Below are positions 23,701 through 37,870 of a stretch of 64,000 nucleotides of DNA, piece after piece. This stretch comes from Phylloscopus collybita. Lineage: Eukaryota > Chordata > Aves > Passeriformes > Phylloscopidae. The stretch is taken from NCBI GenBank assembly GCA_027886175.1, contig JAJNNQ010000004.1:1240001-1304000 (forward strand), given 5' to 3'. The notes below the pieces were generated by a model that was given only the letters and a program-made list of their open reading frames with translations, ran no database searches and was not told where the DNA came from. The position numbers and the translations under genes were made by a program. Position 1 is the first letter of the stretch. The number at the start of each line of letters is the position of its first letter.

Positions 23701-26700
23701 TTGTCTGACCAATTACTTGGTGGAGATAGCTACTGGCTGAATATAGTAGGACAGCAACATTTCTTCTAAATGGCACAAGAGGACATGCCCATCCCTGGGA
23801 TGGCTGTTTCTGTGTTTTTATTTCCTATCTATTAGTATTTGTTTCTACCCATTTCTACCACAGTCTTTGACAGTACCAAAGTATGTATGTCATTATGAAT
23901 TCAGTAGGAATTTCCATGAAGAAAAGAATGGATAAAGAAAAGGATGTTAAAAACCTTAAACCTGAAAAAGAATGAATCTCATTTTACCTTATGATGCCCA
24001 AACATATACATTGTCATGTTATAGCACTATACTTTAACCTATTCAAAAACCTCAAAATTACATTTGTACATTAATTTATGCCCAGTCCTGGCTGTAGACA
24101 TAAAACTCCCTTCATAAATAACTCTGATGAACACTTGAAATCTTCTGCTGGTGCTGATTTTGTTCATCTGCCCACTGAGTCAACATGCTCTTGTAGAAAG
24201 TAGTTTCTCTTTTGCAGTATTTAGAGGTGGAATCCATTTGCTGAATTGTTGGCTGCTCTGAATCCCACTTTTTCTGCGCTGCTTGATGGTAGCAGTGTTT
24301 GGGAAAAATGGTCTGGCTTTCCAGCTATAGACTGGAAAGCAGTCAAAGCAGAAGGTCATTCTCAGAAGGTTCCTGTGCAAATTAATTAAGAAACATATAT
24401 TTTTAGTGGCAGTTGCCAGTTTATTATGCAAATATGTGTCTGCCACTGAATGCCTTACAGTTTGTCTGGTTTTTTTTGCCAATCCCAGTCAGGGCAGTGT
24501 GAGTGCTCACCTGAATTTTGCATACTCCCTCCCATGTACATGTCTATGGGTTTTTGCCAAGCTGACTTGTCAGTAATCAGTCAGATGTTACTTTGCGCTT
24601 AATGTGTTTTTCTCTTGTTTAATCTGATTAGAAATTAATGTTAACTTATTTTCTTTGTGTTCTAAATCTTGGGACTTCAATACATATTCAGCTGGAGCAA
24701 TTAATGTAGTACGTTAAGTACTCTGAAATTTTGGAAGAATTAGCCTTTGAGAAAAACACTCACAGAATAGAAATTAACTCTATGTTTAGGACTAGAGTAC
24801 CAAATTAAGACAGCAAGATTATAACAGATGCAACAATTGTCATCTCTTGCTATAGCAAACATACAGGTTGGTCTAGCAGAGAAAGAGCAATGGAACTGTC
24901 TCTTTGTCTTCTTTGAAGAATAGAACGGCATTGGGTCATTAGATCTCATTGCTTTTGTTTAGGTCACTAGTCTGAGATATAACAGAACAAGTTTAGTCTC
25001 AAGTTGGAGACTCAATTGACAGTCCTGTCCTGTTCTTGTCTGTTTCTCATAGGACTATAATGTTTCCTAATAGTACAATGTTAAGCGTCTCTACTCATTT
25101 CCCAAAGAACCTTTTGTTCAAACTAATTATAATATACATTAGCCCAAGGAGACAGCAAAAGAAAATATTTTTAGATCTTATTTGTAAAATAAAGCATCCT
25201 AGATCTACTTCCAGTTTTATTTTTAAGAAAGAGCAATTCCTGATTATGGGAATTCTCCACAAAATAAATTCTTCTTACACTACAGTGAAAAACACGATTG
25301 AAAGCCAGCATTTTATCTGTTCAGGGGTCTTCTTGCATTGGACAAGATTTATCTGGCAAGATTCATATGTGTAATGCTGGCTGGTACAGCATGACATCAT
25401 CATTCTAGAAGTTCTTGCCTTAAGAAGGAGCAGTTAAGGGCCCAAAGCAAAGATACTTGCAGCTGAAGATCTCATTTACTCTTCTGCTTGTTTCCAACAT
25501 ACTGTTACAATGACATTTTCACTAGATCAGAGAATTTCGAAGAGTGTTTCATACTTCATCTGTGTACAGAAAACAACTATATAACGTTACTTAAAAGTTG
25601 GGCTACAATTCACAAGTATGATTTTTCTTTTCCTCTCAATGTGCTGGTGCTGATTATTTTCCTAGTCATTCTCCTGTTTATCTGGACACTGACCTTGATT
25701 ATATGGGCAAATCTAGACAAAGCTTCATGGCAAAAGAATAAGCAGTTTTGAGCTTCAGTACCACTGGTTTTGATTTCTATTTTTGATTTTGCTGTCTTTG
25801 CCTGCTTTACATTCCACTTGTTTTTTCATGAAAGTATAAAGCAATATCAGTAAGGATGGCATGTGTGATAAGTGCAGAATGAGTGATGAGATCTTTGCTG
25901 TCCATTTGAGAGGGAGATTACTTCATAGTGTGTCTCACTGTGTATGAGTTGTGTGATCTGCTCTAATACTGTGAGTGTGGCTTGAGAATGCGGGGGCTTG
26001 CACTAGCATCTCAGAAACAGACAAGGAAATGATAGACATGATCAGTCAAAGCATGAAGGTCATACAAGTGATTTTAAAGCTTCAAAATAGCTTCATTCTA
26101 AGAAAATTCTCAATTTCCAGAATCCACGCTTGAATCCTAAGGAATGGTATTGATGCATGTGTTCAACTACAGTATCAAAAAAAAGCAGATACCTTCTAGA
26201 CTACTAGATTGAAGGTTTTGCCAACCACTTCTCAAAGAACTTCTGGTCTTGACTCAATAAAAGCCAATGGGACATGCTATTTATGGCTTCTCCAGATGGG
26301 CTCTTGTAGCTCTAGAAAAAAGTTTGCAGTCAGAGTGGTATTCTCTCTGTGTACACTTTGCAGAACACTTTTCTATTCATCAATCACCTGCAGTGTTGCT
26401 TTGGCTTTGAATTAAGGCTTGGCTTGCTACAGCTGCAGACAGAAGATGACAATGATCTGTGGAAAATTAAAACTCATTTAGAGTAAGCTGAGGACACTTA
26501 TGAAGATGTGCAGAACACAAAGGGTGTTAAAAATAAACAAAACCCCAAATTCACCTGAATGGAACAAGAGAGGATATTCTTTTGAAAGTACTGGCATACT
26601 CTCAATCTGCAGCTCATAAACCTGCCTCATGCTGAGGTTTAGGATAGCAAAGTCAGAGAGTGAATGTCAAGGTTACTCAACTCTTGTATTTGAATGCATT

Positions 26701-27175
26701 TTTTTAAATGTTAAGATGAGGTCGTTCATTTCTGGTAAGTCATGTTGCTTTACCCATTTATGTGAAATGACAGTAGAACTAACTGAAGTAATTTTTATAG
26801 GAATAAAAATGAGCAATATTCTGAGAGCTGCTTGCTATTTACAGCAGGAACTGGGAACATGGTTTGGTATGTCTACCCTTCCTGTTCCGTTCAAATTACC
26901 ATTCATATAGTTTTAGCCCAGTTTATCTACAGCTCTGGGGAAATCTTTAAGACCCAGACTTAAGTCACACACCAGGTTTTTAAATGAGGATCATTTTTCA
27001 TCTCCTGCTTCAATTTTCAATCTTTATAGGATCTCAGCAGGCCTCATGCATTAATAGGAGAAAATTCAGCAAAGAGTACACTTTTGTCTGTGTTACCTCA
27101 CAGCAAAACTTAGGTTATTTCAAATGAGAATTCTAAAGATTTAGCATGTATGTAATTGGGTTTTTTTCTAGCCAT
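20790..27175. other. AT-rich intergenic DNA, no gene seen
   Basis: Six kilobases with only short unrelated ORFs. An ATC trinucleotide array occurs at 21866-21895. I recognise no exon, promoter or mobile element. Confidence 0.5.
21866..21895 (+). repeat. (ATC)n microsatellite
   Basis: Interrupted array of about nine ATC units. Confidence 0.85.
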
Positions 27176-27965
27176 GAAACAGTTTCCATGAGTTTACTCC
27201 AGGTATCAGTACAGGCTGCTGGATGATCGAGAGGAGCCCTGCTGAGATGCATTTGGGGATGGTGGTGGATGAGAGGCTGGACATGACCCAGCCATGGGCA
27301 CTCCCAGCCCAGAAAGCCAAACGTGTCCTGGGCTGTATCCAAAGCAGCATGGGCAGCAGGGGAGGGAGGGGATTCTGTTCCTCTGCTCTGCTCTGCTCTG
27401 GTGAGATCCCACCTGGAACCCTGCATCCAGCTCTGGGGTCCCAGCACAGGAAGGACACAGAATTGCTAGAGTGAGTACAGAGGAGGGGCACAGAGATGAT
27501 TAGAGGGATGGAGCACCTCTCTAATAGGGAGTGACTGATATAATTGGGATTATTCAGCCTGGAAAAGAGAAGACCTAATTGCAGCCTTTCAGTAGGGGAA
27601 GGGCTGCTACAGCAGAGAGAGGAGGGAAACCTACTAGAAAGAGAGGGAGCCTACAAGAAAGATATAAAAATACTAAAAAGGGACTTAGAGTGACAGGACA
27701 AGGAAGAAGGTACTTGTCTTTCTAAACCAAGACAGTACTCAAAGTGGAAGAGTGTAGATTTAAATTAGATATCGGAAAGAAATTCTTTGCTGTGAGGGTG
27801 GTGAAGCACTGGAACAGGTAGTCCAGAGAAGTTGTGGATGCCCCATCCTGGCATTGTTCAAGGAGCAACCTGGTCTAGTTGAAGGTGTCCCTGCCCATGA
27901 GAGGGTGGTTGGAACTAGATGATTTTTATGGTCCCCTCCAATCTAAGCCATTCAATGATTCTAGG
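27176..27965 (+). mobile_element. CR1 LINE 3' portion, plus strand
   Basis: Starts in the C-terminal part of the CR1 ORF2 (text for a LGMVVDERLDMTQ-like segment at about 27251; GGGCTGTATCCAAAGCAGCATGGG at about 27330) and continues through the tail (GTGAAGCACTGGAACAGG at about 27800; GATGATTTTTATGGTCCCCTCC at about 27917) to the terminal GATTCTA at about 27962. A small CTCTG array is at 27381-27400. The copy carries a 20-bp LTR remnant at 27715-27734. The ORFs are broken. Confidence 0.85.
27710..27739. mobile_element. Erased solo LTR: 20-bp remnant with intact target duplication
   Basis: Inside the CR1, a 20-bp segment (27715-27734) starts TG, ends CA, and is flanked on both sides by GTACT (27710-27714 and 27735-27739). 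All 20 bases equal the last 20 bases of the ERVL-like LTR at 16472-17159. That LTR family begins TGTC, and the 20-bp remnant also begins TGTC. A deletion between those two TGTC copies would remove nearly the whole LTR and leave exactly this remnant. Confidence 0.7.
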
Positions 27966-30900
27966 ATATATACATTTTCTACATAATTGTAGTTTCTGTC
28001 TTTTTGTAAAGCTAGAAGTAAAATTCACGTGTTTCTAGGTGTTTCAGGAACACAATGCATGCACATCAGTGGCAAATCTTTCAACTGTAGAAAATGATTA
28101 CTTGATTACTTTAATCCCTATTCAGTAAGGCATTTATGCATATGGGCATGGCATATCTGCCTTGCTTTAGGCACATAAATTATCTTCTTTAATTCAGCTA
28201 GGTGATCCATGTACTAGAAAACAGATTTCAATCTTGCTCAAAATATTTTTTTTCTAAAAAGGAGCCTCAGAATATAGAAGATTGAAATACAGACAGCTAA
28301 ATGCATTCCAGATAAGTTATGGGTTAGAGGAGAGGTACAAGAGTCTAGAGTCATAAATCCTAGATTTCTGGACCTAGTCTGTACTCTTCTTCAAGCCATA
28401 TTATTTTCAATATTTATGCAGCTTGCTTCTTTTTAAAAATCCTTCTCTTCTTAGATACTGCTAAGCATGGCATCTGAGCATTTCATAATTTTGTAGTATG
28501 TGATTGTAAAAAGATTTCCTTCTCCTTGTATCTGAAGACATGAGAGTCCCCAGAAACAGACAGTTTGTCTGTGCATGTGCTTAGAGGAGCAGTATGCTAT
28601 TGTGGACACCTTACTCTCCTCTGGGAGAATGTCCCAGGTAAATGGAACAGTCCCCTGGAGCATTCTCCAGCTGCTCGACCTGTTTGTTCTGACTGTCCTA
28701 CATGTTGCAGAAGCCTTCCTCTGTCACAGGTCATGTCTCTGATAATATGAAGATCAAACCCCTCCATTTATTTTGACCTGAAGCCAGGGAAAAGACTTGC
28801 TCAAAGCCCTGACTTGCTCTGTTCTTAGCCATCTGTGTTGCATGAACAGACAGTCTGTTGTGTATAAAACCAGCTGTGATGTTTTAAGGGGCATCTGTTC
28901 TGTACTGAGGCATAACAGTTGACAGTATTTAGACTTGGCAGTCGAAGGTGCCAGGTCAGTCTAGCTCAGTCTGGGTCTGACAGAGCCAGCTGGATGTGGC
29001 TTCTTGCTAATCATCAGGGAACAGCCGTTTGAGTAAGAAAACAAAACCTATACAACTGTCAGCCTTTCAACAAAAGGGGAGAACATTTCAAAGGAGCACC
29101 CCACTACGGTTAGGAAGAGGAAGGATTCAGTTAGTTTAATATCAGCCTTATTGTGTGACTTTGGCAAATCATTTATTTCTTGATATTTGATTGATAAACT
29201 GAGCTCAGTTTTAGGCCACTGCTTCACTGGAAGAGGCAAACTGCATGGTGCTTGTATAATAGAGGCCTAGAAGGAAGATGGTGGTGAATTATTCGATGTG
29301 CTTCCTTATGCAGTCTGCGTTAGACTTACTCAAGATGAGCCATCTGCTCTTTCAAGCCTGCTGGATTTTCAGAGATCTGGATGGTAGATTTAGCTGCACA
29401 GGATGCAGCATTGATGGGAGGAGGCTGCTGTCCACTTATGAACATGACAGACACTTTCATAATCTGCTACTGTAACTGCAAGGTACTAAATATATACTTT
29501 CGTCTTTTGGACTGCTTGTTTGGTGGCTTTTTTTTTCCTTTTAATTTGTTTTAAAAGGACTCTATTTCTAGCAGCTACTATTGGTGAGAATTTATTGAGT
29601 GGTTTAATTGTTTCTGAGTGAAAGGCAGCTGCTAAAAGATGTAAATAGCTTCTGGTTAATGATGTGATGGCTTCTCCAAGGGATTAGATTAAATAAGAAA
29701 TTTCCTCTCCCTCTCTCAACAGTTTGTACTACATAGCCAGTGTCCACACTACATGACTGTTTAAGTCTCACATGCTTACCCAGTAAGTGCAGCTGAGTAG
29801 TATCTTAGGTTTTTTACACAGCTGGCCTCAGTAGATCTACTAACCTGGTAAATCAACAGCCCCAGTCTTGTCTGGTTTAATTTCCATTGTGTAGGTATGT
29901 CTTCCGCATGCCTACTCAGCAGAGCATAGAAAGAACCATGAACTCATTCTCTAGCATATCCCAGGTCTTTTGTTTCTCCTTAATGTTTTCAGAAAATAAA
30001 AACCTTACTGGGAATTTAGGTGAAGCTATTTTCCCTCTGTGCTTGCAGTTTTGGACATCTAACTCCAACCTGATCCTTCATTGTGACAACAAAATAGAAA
30101 CTACTTGAGATGAGTCATGACACAAAATAGTAATACTGGCTATTTCCAGTTATTCACAGTGTTTTATTCAAAGTAGTTCTTGCAGATTAGGTAAGTGTTC
30201 TGTTGTGTTCCACATTGTAGAGACTAGTATTAAAAACTGATTGCTATCTCAAAGATCCTGCGAGATCCAATGGACAGGCAAGAATTGGTACTTCCCATTA
30301 CAATGTCATAGACAGATTCTGTGATTTCCCATGAAAACAGAGGAAACTAGTGTCAAAGTTTGGGACTGAAGCCTTTCAGTGTGTGGGATCACCCAAATCC
30401 TAGTCAGATACTGAATACCATGGGGCACTCCTCCCATTCTCTGAGGCTCAGCTTCTGATACACAAGGACTGCAGTAAGTGAAACAGCTGAGGTAGTGCTC
30501 ATCTCTATTGATCCTGTGCTGTGACTTGACATGATTGTGGGGCTCTTGGATGCATAAACATTAAATTTCATCACATCCAGAAAAGAGAAAAGTGAAAAAA
30601 ATGAAGTTGAAAAAAATTAGGTTGCCTGATTTGTATGTGTATTCATTACAGTCACCTTAGAAACAGATATTGCAAGATAAGTTGGAAATATGTAGGTCAT
30701 GCAATATGTGTTCTTCTCTCGTATGGAGAAGGCTCTTGGGTTTTTTTTTCCTGCAGTTAGGAGGTAGGGCAAAGACTGACAGGGTGGGAGTGGAAGTGGC
30801 AGGTGATGAAAGAGAAAGAGAATTAAAGTGACTATAGTAACAAAGCCTTTGAATTAATAACAGATGAGAAAACCTTGAGCTAATTCAAGGCAAAAATATA

Positions 30901-31765
30901 TAAGGATGTTTATGTATAATAAGGCAAAAGCTATAAACGCTATGCAATTAAAGCTGAACATTAATCTGCAGGCTGCACTGCTCATTTGTTTTGGAAAACA
31001 GGATGATAATGAAAGATGCACAGAAGGATCCCAGGTCAAGCCTGCTGCTTAAGTAGTTTGTCTTCTGTAATACTGCAAGCTTCATCTATGACAAAATTAA
31101 CTCACTTCTTTTCATGGGTCCAGTCTACAATATTTCTAAGAGAACTAGGACCAAATTTGCCCTTGGATATCAAAAGCTAACAAGTATTAATACTAGCTAA
31201 AAATGACCCAGAGCAACATAACTTTCTACACCTATCTTAACGTAAGATCAACCTAACCAGCTAAAATAAAACCATTGAAATTTTACTTAATCAGACTTAG
31301 AAACAGAGGGTCAAAACCCAATACCTGAGTATGTTTTTAATTTGTATTTCCTAGCACTGTGCTATTTCAGCTTTCAGCAAACTGGTAGCAGCACTAGCAG
31401 CAGCACTGTGCTGCATCTTGGTCCCTTTCGAGCACATTAGCTCATTGAAGGCCTGGCTCATTAGCCCTCCTACTTGTACCTTGAATTGTCCTTCATACCT
31501 GGGTGGACAGGACATAAAAGGCTTCCATTCCAGTTTCAGACCATATCAAACCTACTTTATGCATTGTGTAATCTCTTTATGCATTTGAGAACTGCTAGCA
31601 AATGTAGAAGGCAAAGCAGAATAAAAATTTCTTAGAATTTTTCATAGCAATTTTGTTTCAATGCAACAAAGCCAGAAACATTTAACCAATGATACTGGAA
31701 GAAAGACATGAAATGTTTGGGGGATTAGGTGATGGAAGAATGTTTCATTTAATTTTTTGACTTAC
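27966..31765. other. AT-rich intergenic DNA, no gene seen
   Basis: Nearly four kilobases of sequence without recognisable exon or mobile element. An imperfect inverted repeat lies at about 30845-30891. Confidence 0.5.
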
Positions 31766-33597
31766 AGAGGATGGAAACAAAGACAGGAAGACTGTGAGGA
31801 ACTGCTGTCGAAGCAGCCAAAGATCAGGTTAGGAGATCTAAAGTCCTGACAGAACCAAATCTGGCAAGGTATCTCAGAGGGCTAGAAGATAATCTTCTAT
31901 AGGTATGTTGGTGATAAGAGGAAAACTATGAAAAATGTGGGCCTTCTCTGGAAGGAAACAGGAGACCTGCTTACCTGGGATGTGGAAAAGGCTGAAATAA
32001 TCAACAACTTTTTTTGCCTTGGTCTTCGCTGGCAAGTGCTCCAGCCAGACCACCCAAGTCACAGAAGGCAAAGGCACTGTGAGAATGAAGAACCACCTGC
32101 TGTAGGAAGAAAGTCAGGATTGAAACCATGTCAGAAAAGGTGCACAAGTCCAGGGGACCTGATGAGTTGCAGCTGTGAGTACTAAGGGAAAGGATGGATG
32201 AAGATCTCGCTTGAGAAGTTGTGGCAGCCTGATGAAGCTTCCACTAAAGGACATGAAGGTTCTCCCCTACTGGAAAAGGGGAAACATGATCCCCATTTAT
32301 AAAAAGGGGAAAGAAGGAACACCCAAGGAACTACAGTGTGGTCAGTCTCACCTTTGTGCCTGATAAGATTATGGAGATCCTTCTGGAAACTATGCTGAAA
32401 CACACAAAGAACAGAAGGGTGATTTGTGACAACTGGCTTCACTTAAGGGCAAATTGTGCCTGACAAACCTGATGGCTTTCTATGATGGTATTACAGAGGT
32501 GGTGGATGACTGACATTATTCTACCTGAAAATGTGCAAAGTATTTGATATTGTCCTACACAACACCCCTACTCTTTAAACTGAAGAGAGACAGATTTGAT
32601 GGATGGACCACTCAATGGATGAGGAATTGGCTCAATAGTCACACTCCAAGAGCTGCGGTCAACAGCTCAATGAACAAGTGGGGGCCAGTGGTATCCTTTA
32701 GGAGTCAATATTGGGGCTGATACTCTAAAATATCTTTGTTGCTTACATGGACATGGGATTGAGGGCACCCTCAGCAAGGTCACTAGTGACTACAAGCTGT
32801 GTAGGGCAGTCAAGCTGAAAGGAAGGGATGCCATCCTGAGGGACCTGGACAAGCTTGAGAGCTGAGCCTGTTTAAACCTCATGAAGTTCAGCTAGGCCAA
32901 GTGCAAGGTCCTACACCTGGATCAGGGCAATCCCAAGCCCAAATACAGACTGGCCGAAAATGGACTGAGAGCAGCTCTGGAGGGAAGGACTTAATGAGTA
33001 TTGTTGTACAAGAAGGTCAACATGAGTTGCAATGGTGCTTGCAGCCCAGAAAATCAATGGAATCCTGGGCTGCATCCAGAGCAGTGTGGCCAGAAGGTTG
33101 AGAGAGTGATTCTCCCCTTGTACTCTGACTACTGCATCTAACTCTGCAGCCAGCAGCATGACAGAGGAGGCCACTAAGATGGTTAGAGGCTGAAGCACCT
33201 CTTCTATGAAGGCTGGCTGAGACAGTTGGGCTGTTCAGCCTGGAGAAGGCTTCAGGGAGACTTTAAAGCAGCCTTTGAAGTCTTAAAGTGGTCTACAAGA
33301 CAGCTAGAGAGGGACTTTTTATGAGGCCATGTTATGATAAGGCAAGGGTAAATGGATTTAAACTGCAAGATGATAAGTTTGAATTAGATATGAGGAAGTA
33401 ATTCTCTACTGGTGAAGAACAGGTGCCCAGAGAAGCTGTGGCTGCCTCATCCCTGGAAGTGTTCAGGGCCAGGTTGGATGGGGCTCTGAGCAACCTTGTT
33501 GAATGGAAGGTGTCCCTACCCATGGCAGGGGGGTTGGAAGTGGGTGATCTTTAAGGTCGCTTTCAATGCAAACCATTTTATGAGTTCTATGACTCTA
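31766..33597 (+). mobile_element. CR1 LINE, 1.8 kb, plus strand
   Basis: The longest CR1 in the window. It runs from the region just before the reverse transcriptase (GATAAGAGGAAAACTATG at about 31914, CACAAGTCCAGGGGACCTGATGAG at about 32142) through the RT core and C-terminal region (CAGGGCAATCCCAAGCCCAAATACAG at about 32923) to the 3' end (GTGATCTTTAAGGTCGCTTTC at about 33543). It is old: every frame is broken many times and small deletions are common. Confidence 0.9.
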
Positions 33598-36500
33598 AAT
33601 ACTGTTTGATGTATTATACCATGTCATGCCGCAACATGTAGTGTCAGAGAAGAGAGATAAAACAGACCTCTTCAACCTAGTAAGATACGTGTAATTCCGC
33701 GTAATTATGTTTTTACAGAAAATAATTTACTTATAATTTTACTATTTTGGAAGAAAAAATTCTAAAATATCACAAGTTGCTGTACATGGCACTGCATTTA
33801 TGCCTTTTGAGTGCTTTTAATGGTATGTTGTATGCTGAGACTTAGGCTTAGGAAATCACAAATGCTACTAGACTGGTGCCAGCAAAAAACCCAAACATTT
33901 TGAGTTCTGTGTTGTATGAGTCTTTTCTCTTCTCAGGGGATATACCAATTCTTGTATTTTCTCTACTCTCTCTGTTTCCTGTTTCCTGACTAATCTTTAT
34001 TCATGCTGGCATAAACATCTCACATAGATCAGAGACCTGGACTGGGTAATAGGTAAGGAAAAAGAATGCATGAATATCACATATATATACACATATTTCA
34101 AGAGATCATCAACATATGCTAAATTATAAACATATAGAAGAGAGAGTAGTTTATCTTCCTTTATTTTCTCAGGTTTCCAGAGAGTGTAAATCTTGATTGA
34201 GGCCATCTAAGCTACAGCCATGTTTGCATGTAAAGCAGAAGAAATCTGCTAGCAAGTAAAAGCTAAGTACCAAGATAGCACCTTGTGGCTGAAGTATTAA
34301 TAGCTTTGCTGGTACTCCTTGCTCTTTAAGACATAGGGTAGGTCTTATAGTGTAAATGGAGTGGTAAAGCTAGAATTTTTCTGAGAAGTCTTAGTTACTA
34401 CTGTTACTAGTAGTTGTGCTAGCAGCATAGGGGGCATATGTGCGTCCAAGTACCACTGTGGTTAGACTCATGCAGATAGAGAAGAAGATGATATTTACTG
34501 CTGTAAGACCTTTCTGGTGTCTGTCAAAACTGGGATTACTATCCCTTTTATAACTTGCACCAATCCTTTGTAGTTATTGCCATACAGATTTACACCAGTT
34601 GAAAATTTTCTTCCTATATTTGTAGATACAGCAAGATGTTGTAGCCTCCAAAAGTGGCTGAAGACTTTTGCTAAGTTGCAGCTTCTCTCTTTGCAGCTCC
34701 AGCTGTTATCTGGAAGCTTACTGGGCAGCTCCTTTGCTGGAAGCTACAGCTTTCCCATGGTCTTGGTCTTCACACACAATAAGACAGAAATTTTAATTCC
34801 CAAAGGCAAAAATATTTTAATTCTTCCTCTTGTCACCCTGCAGGTAAATCAGCATTGTACTAGTACAGATTTTGTGCTGTTGCTCTGTGGGTTGTTTCTG
34901 TGGTCTCAGACGAGGGGTATTGCTTGGTTATTGAAAATTAAAACTGGCTGTCTGAAGGTTTCCAGGTGGGCTGCTTAAGCCTGGGGCATGTAGTTCTGAG
35001 ACTCTTGAAAAGACACGTTTTCATTTCAAGCTGGAATGCTTGGATACTCTTAGAAGGTCAAGTCATCCATATATGACAAGTCCTGAAATGATACCACTTT
35101 TCTCCCAATGTATTGGCATGTTTCAGGTCCAATGCAATTGTACTTGTGGTCTGAACTTTAGACTGCCTTCAGTCTCAGATTTAGTGGATGTTCACTCAAC
35201 TATGTCCTTAGCTTGACTACTAGCAGCTGCCTAGCTCTTCTGCAGGTTTTGCTTGATGGTACTTGGCATTAACCTTGTGCACATCCCTCTTTCCCTCACC
35301 CCTTGGCAGGTCATGTTTGAAACCTGTTGCTGTGATTTGTAGCCAGGCAAAGAAAGTCTCCCATGCACTACTCCAGCTCCCAGCTCTTCAGTGACCTGTC
35401 TTGTGTTCATCTAGAGCCAAGCCCCATAGGGGGGCTGGTGTGTAGTAAGCTCTGCACAAGAGCCCAACACACAAAGTTGTATGGTGAGAGTTAGGTGTGG
35501 GAGGAAGATACACACAGCTCATGTGGCTCAGACAGAGATAAGGAAATCTCTAGAGTAGTGCCAAAGAGATGATTTGAAATGCTGATGGCCTTTTTTCCTT
35601 GGTTCTGTTTTGAAACAAACCATCCTTTCTGGCTTCAGGAAGAATACCAGCTCTGAGTTATGCCTTGGAGCTTTTAGCTTTTGCTTAATTGTGTAGGAAA
35701 ATTCAAAAGCAGATTGTGGCTTTCTGTCATAGGTACTACAAGATTCTTAATACTCTTAAAACTCAATTAAAAAATATTTTAAGAATGCCACAAGCCTTGA
35801 ATTAACAATCATGCAGAAAATGCCTCCCTGCAGAAAGTTTTGAATATGTTTTCATCTATTTTCAGAGAAAGTATTTTTTGCAGATGTCAAATAAGTAGGT
35901 AGACTACCATGCTGGAGGATCACGTGCTTTTTAAAAAACTTTTCTAGTTTATCAAGTTATTAAACAAAAACTATTTAGAGAGAAAGATTTGTGATGACAG
36001 AAATGATTGCCAAATGGGAAGAGAACTGTACTGGGTCAGCCTGCAAGCTCCATTCAGCTTATTGCTTCATAGCCAGTGCGGGAAGTGATTATCAAAGCAG
36101 AAATGGGGTACAGCTTGCATAAAGACAAAACCAGTGAATAGGAGTAAAGCAGGATTTAGTAAAGAACAATTGACACTGCTCTATTTTACTCCACCAGTAA
36201 CAACTGAAGCTATAAATTCTCTGCTTCTCTGGATACCGCATGCTAGGAAAACAAGATGAAAAAGAATTGTTGGTAAGTCTTGAAAAAAAAAAGCTGGCAA
36301 CAGGAGGAGCAAAATAAGCATATTTTGAGGCCTGAAACATTGTTATTTTTTCAGATAATAAATTGTGTTGAAGCCTTGCGAGGCCTGAAAGTTGGTCAAG
36401 GGCACAATAATCTCACACACCAAACGCAGAGGAAAAGAGGTATGTCAAGGTTGTCTGGCTGCAGTTTTTGCTTATCAGGCCCACACAGCTACATCTGCAG

Positions 36501-37319
36501 GGGCAAAGTTCCTTCTGTGTAGAGGCTCCTTTGCCATATCAGGCCCCTTCATGGTGCAATTTAGAGGTGTGCTAGATTTGTACGAGCCTTAGTACTTATT
36601 GTAAGTCAGAGTTCATATAGATAGAAGGCTGAACTCTGTTTCTCTGGGTTCCCTCCTGTACCTGTGAACTGCTTCTGCTTGACCTGAATCTTCAAAGTAG
36701 ATTCTGTTCATTCTGTGAAAATTCCTGCATCAGGGGTGGGGTGGCAGAGAAAACTGGTCTATTTGTTTTCCCCTTTGTTGGTGATATGGAACATTTGTTT
36801 TTCTTATTTGGGTTTAAGCATGTGTGTTTATGCTTTCATAAAAGTAACTATTTCCTACAATTTAGATTTCTATTTGCCACATAATAGCAAGAGGATTAAG
36901 AAAAAGAAGGGTTAAAATGGTGTCATGGAGTCTTCTATACCTCTCCTGGCCAAATGCTCTTTCTAATGGTCAGTAATGAAAATGCATACAGAGCTCCACA
37001 CTTAGAAGAATTAACAGGAGCTTAGCCTTCTACTTCGGAGCCTAACTTCTGTTGGTTATAGTTTTTAATTTGAAATATGGTGCAACTCTACGCTGGCTTT
37101 GGTCTTTTGAGTATGGTCTTTTGAGAGACTTTGTAAATCCCTTGTTACAAATGTTTCATGAGTGTCAGCACCAAGCACCAGCCATACTAAAAATGTGGGT
37201 TTTTTCTGTTTGTTTGTATTCTTTACAATCGGTAGTGTCTACTTTTTATGGCAACTGGGAAAAGAGCAGCATGGCTAAAGTGTATTATCTATATCTCTGT
37301 CATGACTTCATTAGGTTTA
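33598..37319. other. AT-rich intergenic DNA, no gene seen
   Basis: No recognisable exon, repeat or RNA gene. The longest plus-strand ORF (34577-34978, 133 codons) matches nothing I know and has no coding context, so I treat it as chance. Confidence 0.45.
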
Positions 37320-37870
37320 GTGTTGTTAAAAATTTAAAGAGCCAATTCCATCAAAAACGATTTATTGCCAGAGAATTTGAACAATGAAATTGACGAAGCC
37401 CACAATCAAGGAAACAGTGGCGATCCCGGGAATTCGTCACTGGGTGAAATCGCGAATACAGCTTCTATCGCTCTGCATTGCACGAGTTTCACAGAGGTCT
37501 GAGCCCATGCCAACCATTTTTATACCCTTTCTGGCTGGGCTACATGAGCCACCGAGATTCTGTAAGTTCTTTTGTACCTTTTGACTTAGTTTCGGTGGTT
37601 GATGCAGTTTCTGAAATTGGGTTTGGTTCTCCTGAAAGGATTTCCTGGGTGGAGGAGCTCCTGAATAGTCCCAATGGTCCTGATAAGATACCACCATCTG
37701 CTGATTGCTGAGCCATCAGTCTTACAGGCGTTGAGTGTCTCCATTCCGGCCTTGCTCTCTACCTTTTATTAGTATTTTAATGTTTTTGTCTTCTCTCAGG
37801 GAGGTGGGTGAAAACTCTGTGAAAGCCACACACACCCTCCTCTGCCTGTGCAAGAGGCTTTGTAGGGTAC
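37320..37870 (-). mobile_element. Probable solo LTR, minus strand
   Basis: On the minus strand there is a TATA box (GGGTATAAAAATGG, plus-strand positions about 37516-37529) followed about 170 bases later by CAATAAATCG (about 37354-37363), and then a CA end at TTAACAACA (37320). This spacing of TATA, polyadenylation signal and CA end is an LTR pattern. The right-hand boundary and the target duplication could not be found, so the 37870 end is a guess. Confidence 0.55.

Noticed and set aside
30845..30891. Hairpin that could be a microRNA precursor
   Set aside because: Arms of about 11 bp with a bulge and a 23-base loop are too short and AT-rich.
34577..34978. 133-codon plus-strand ORF
   Set aside because: No resemblance to a known protein, no splice or promoter context, and the length is possible by chance in 62 kb.
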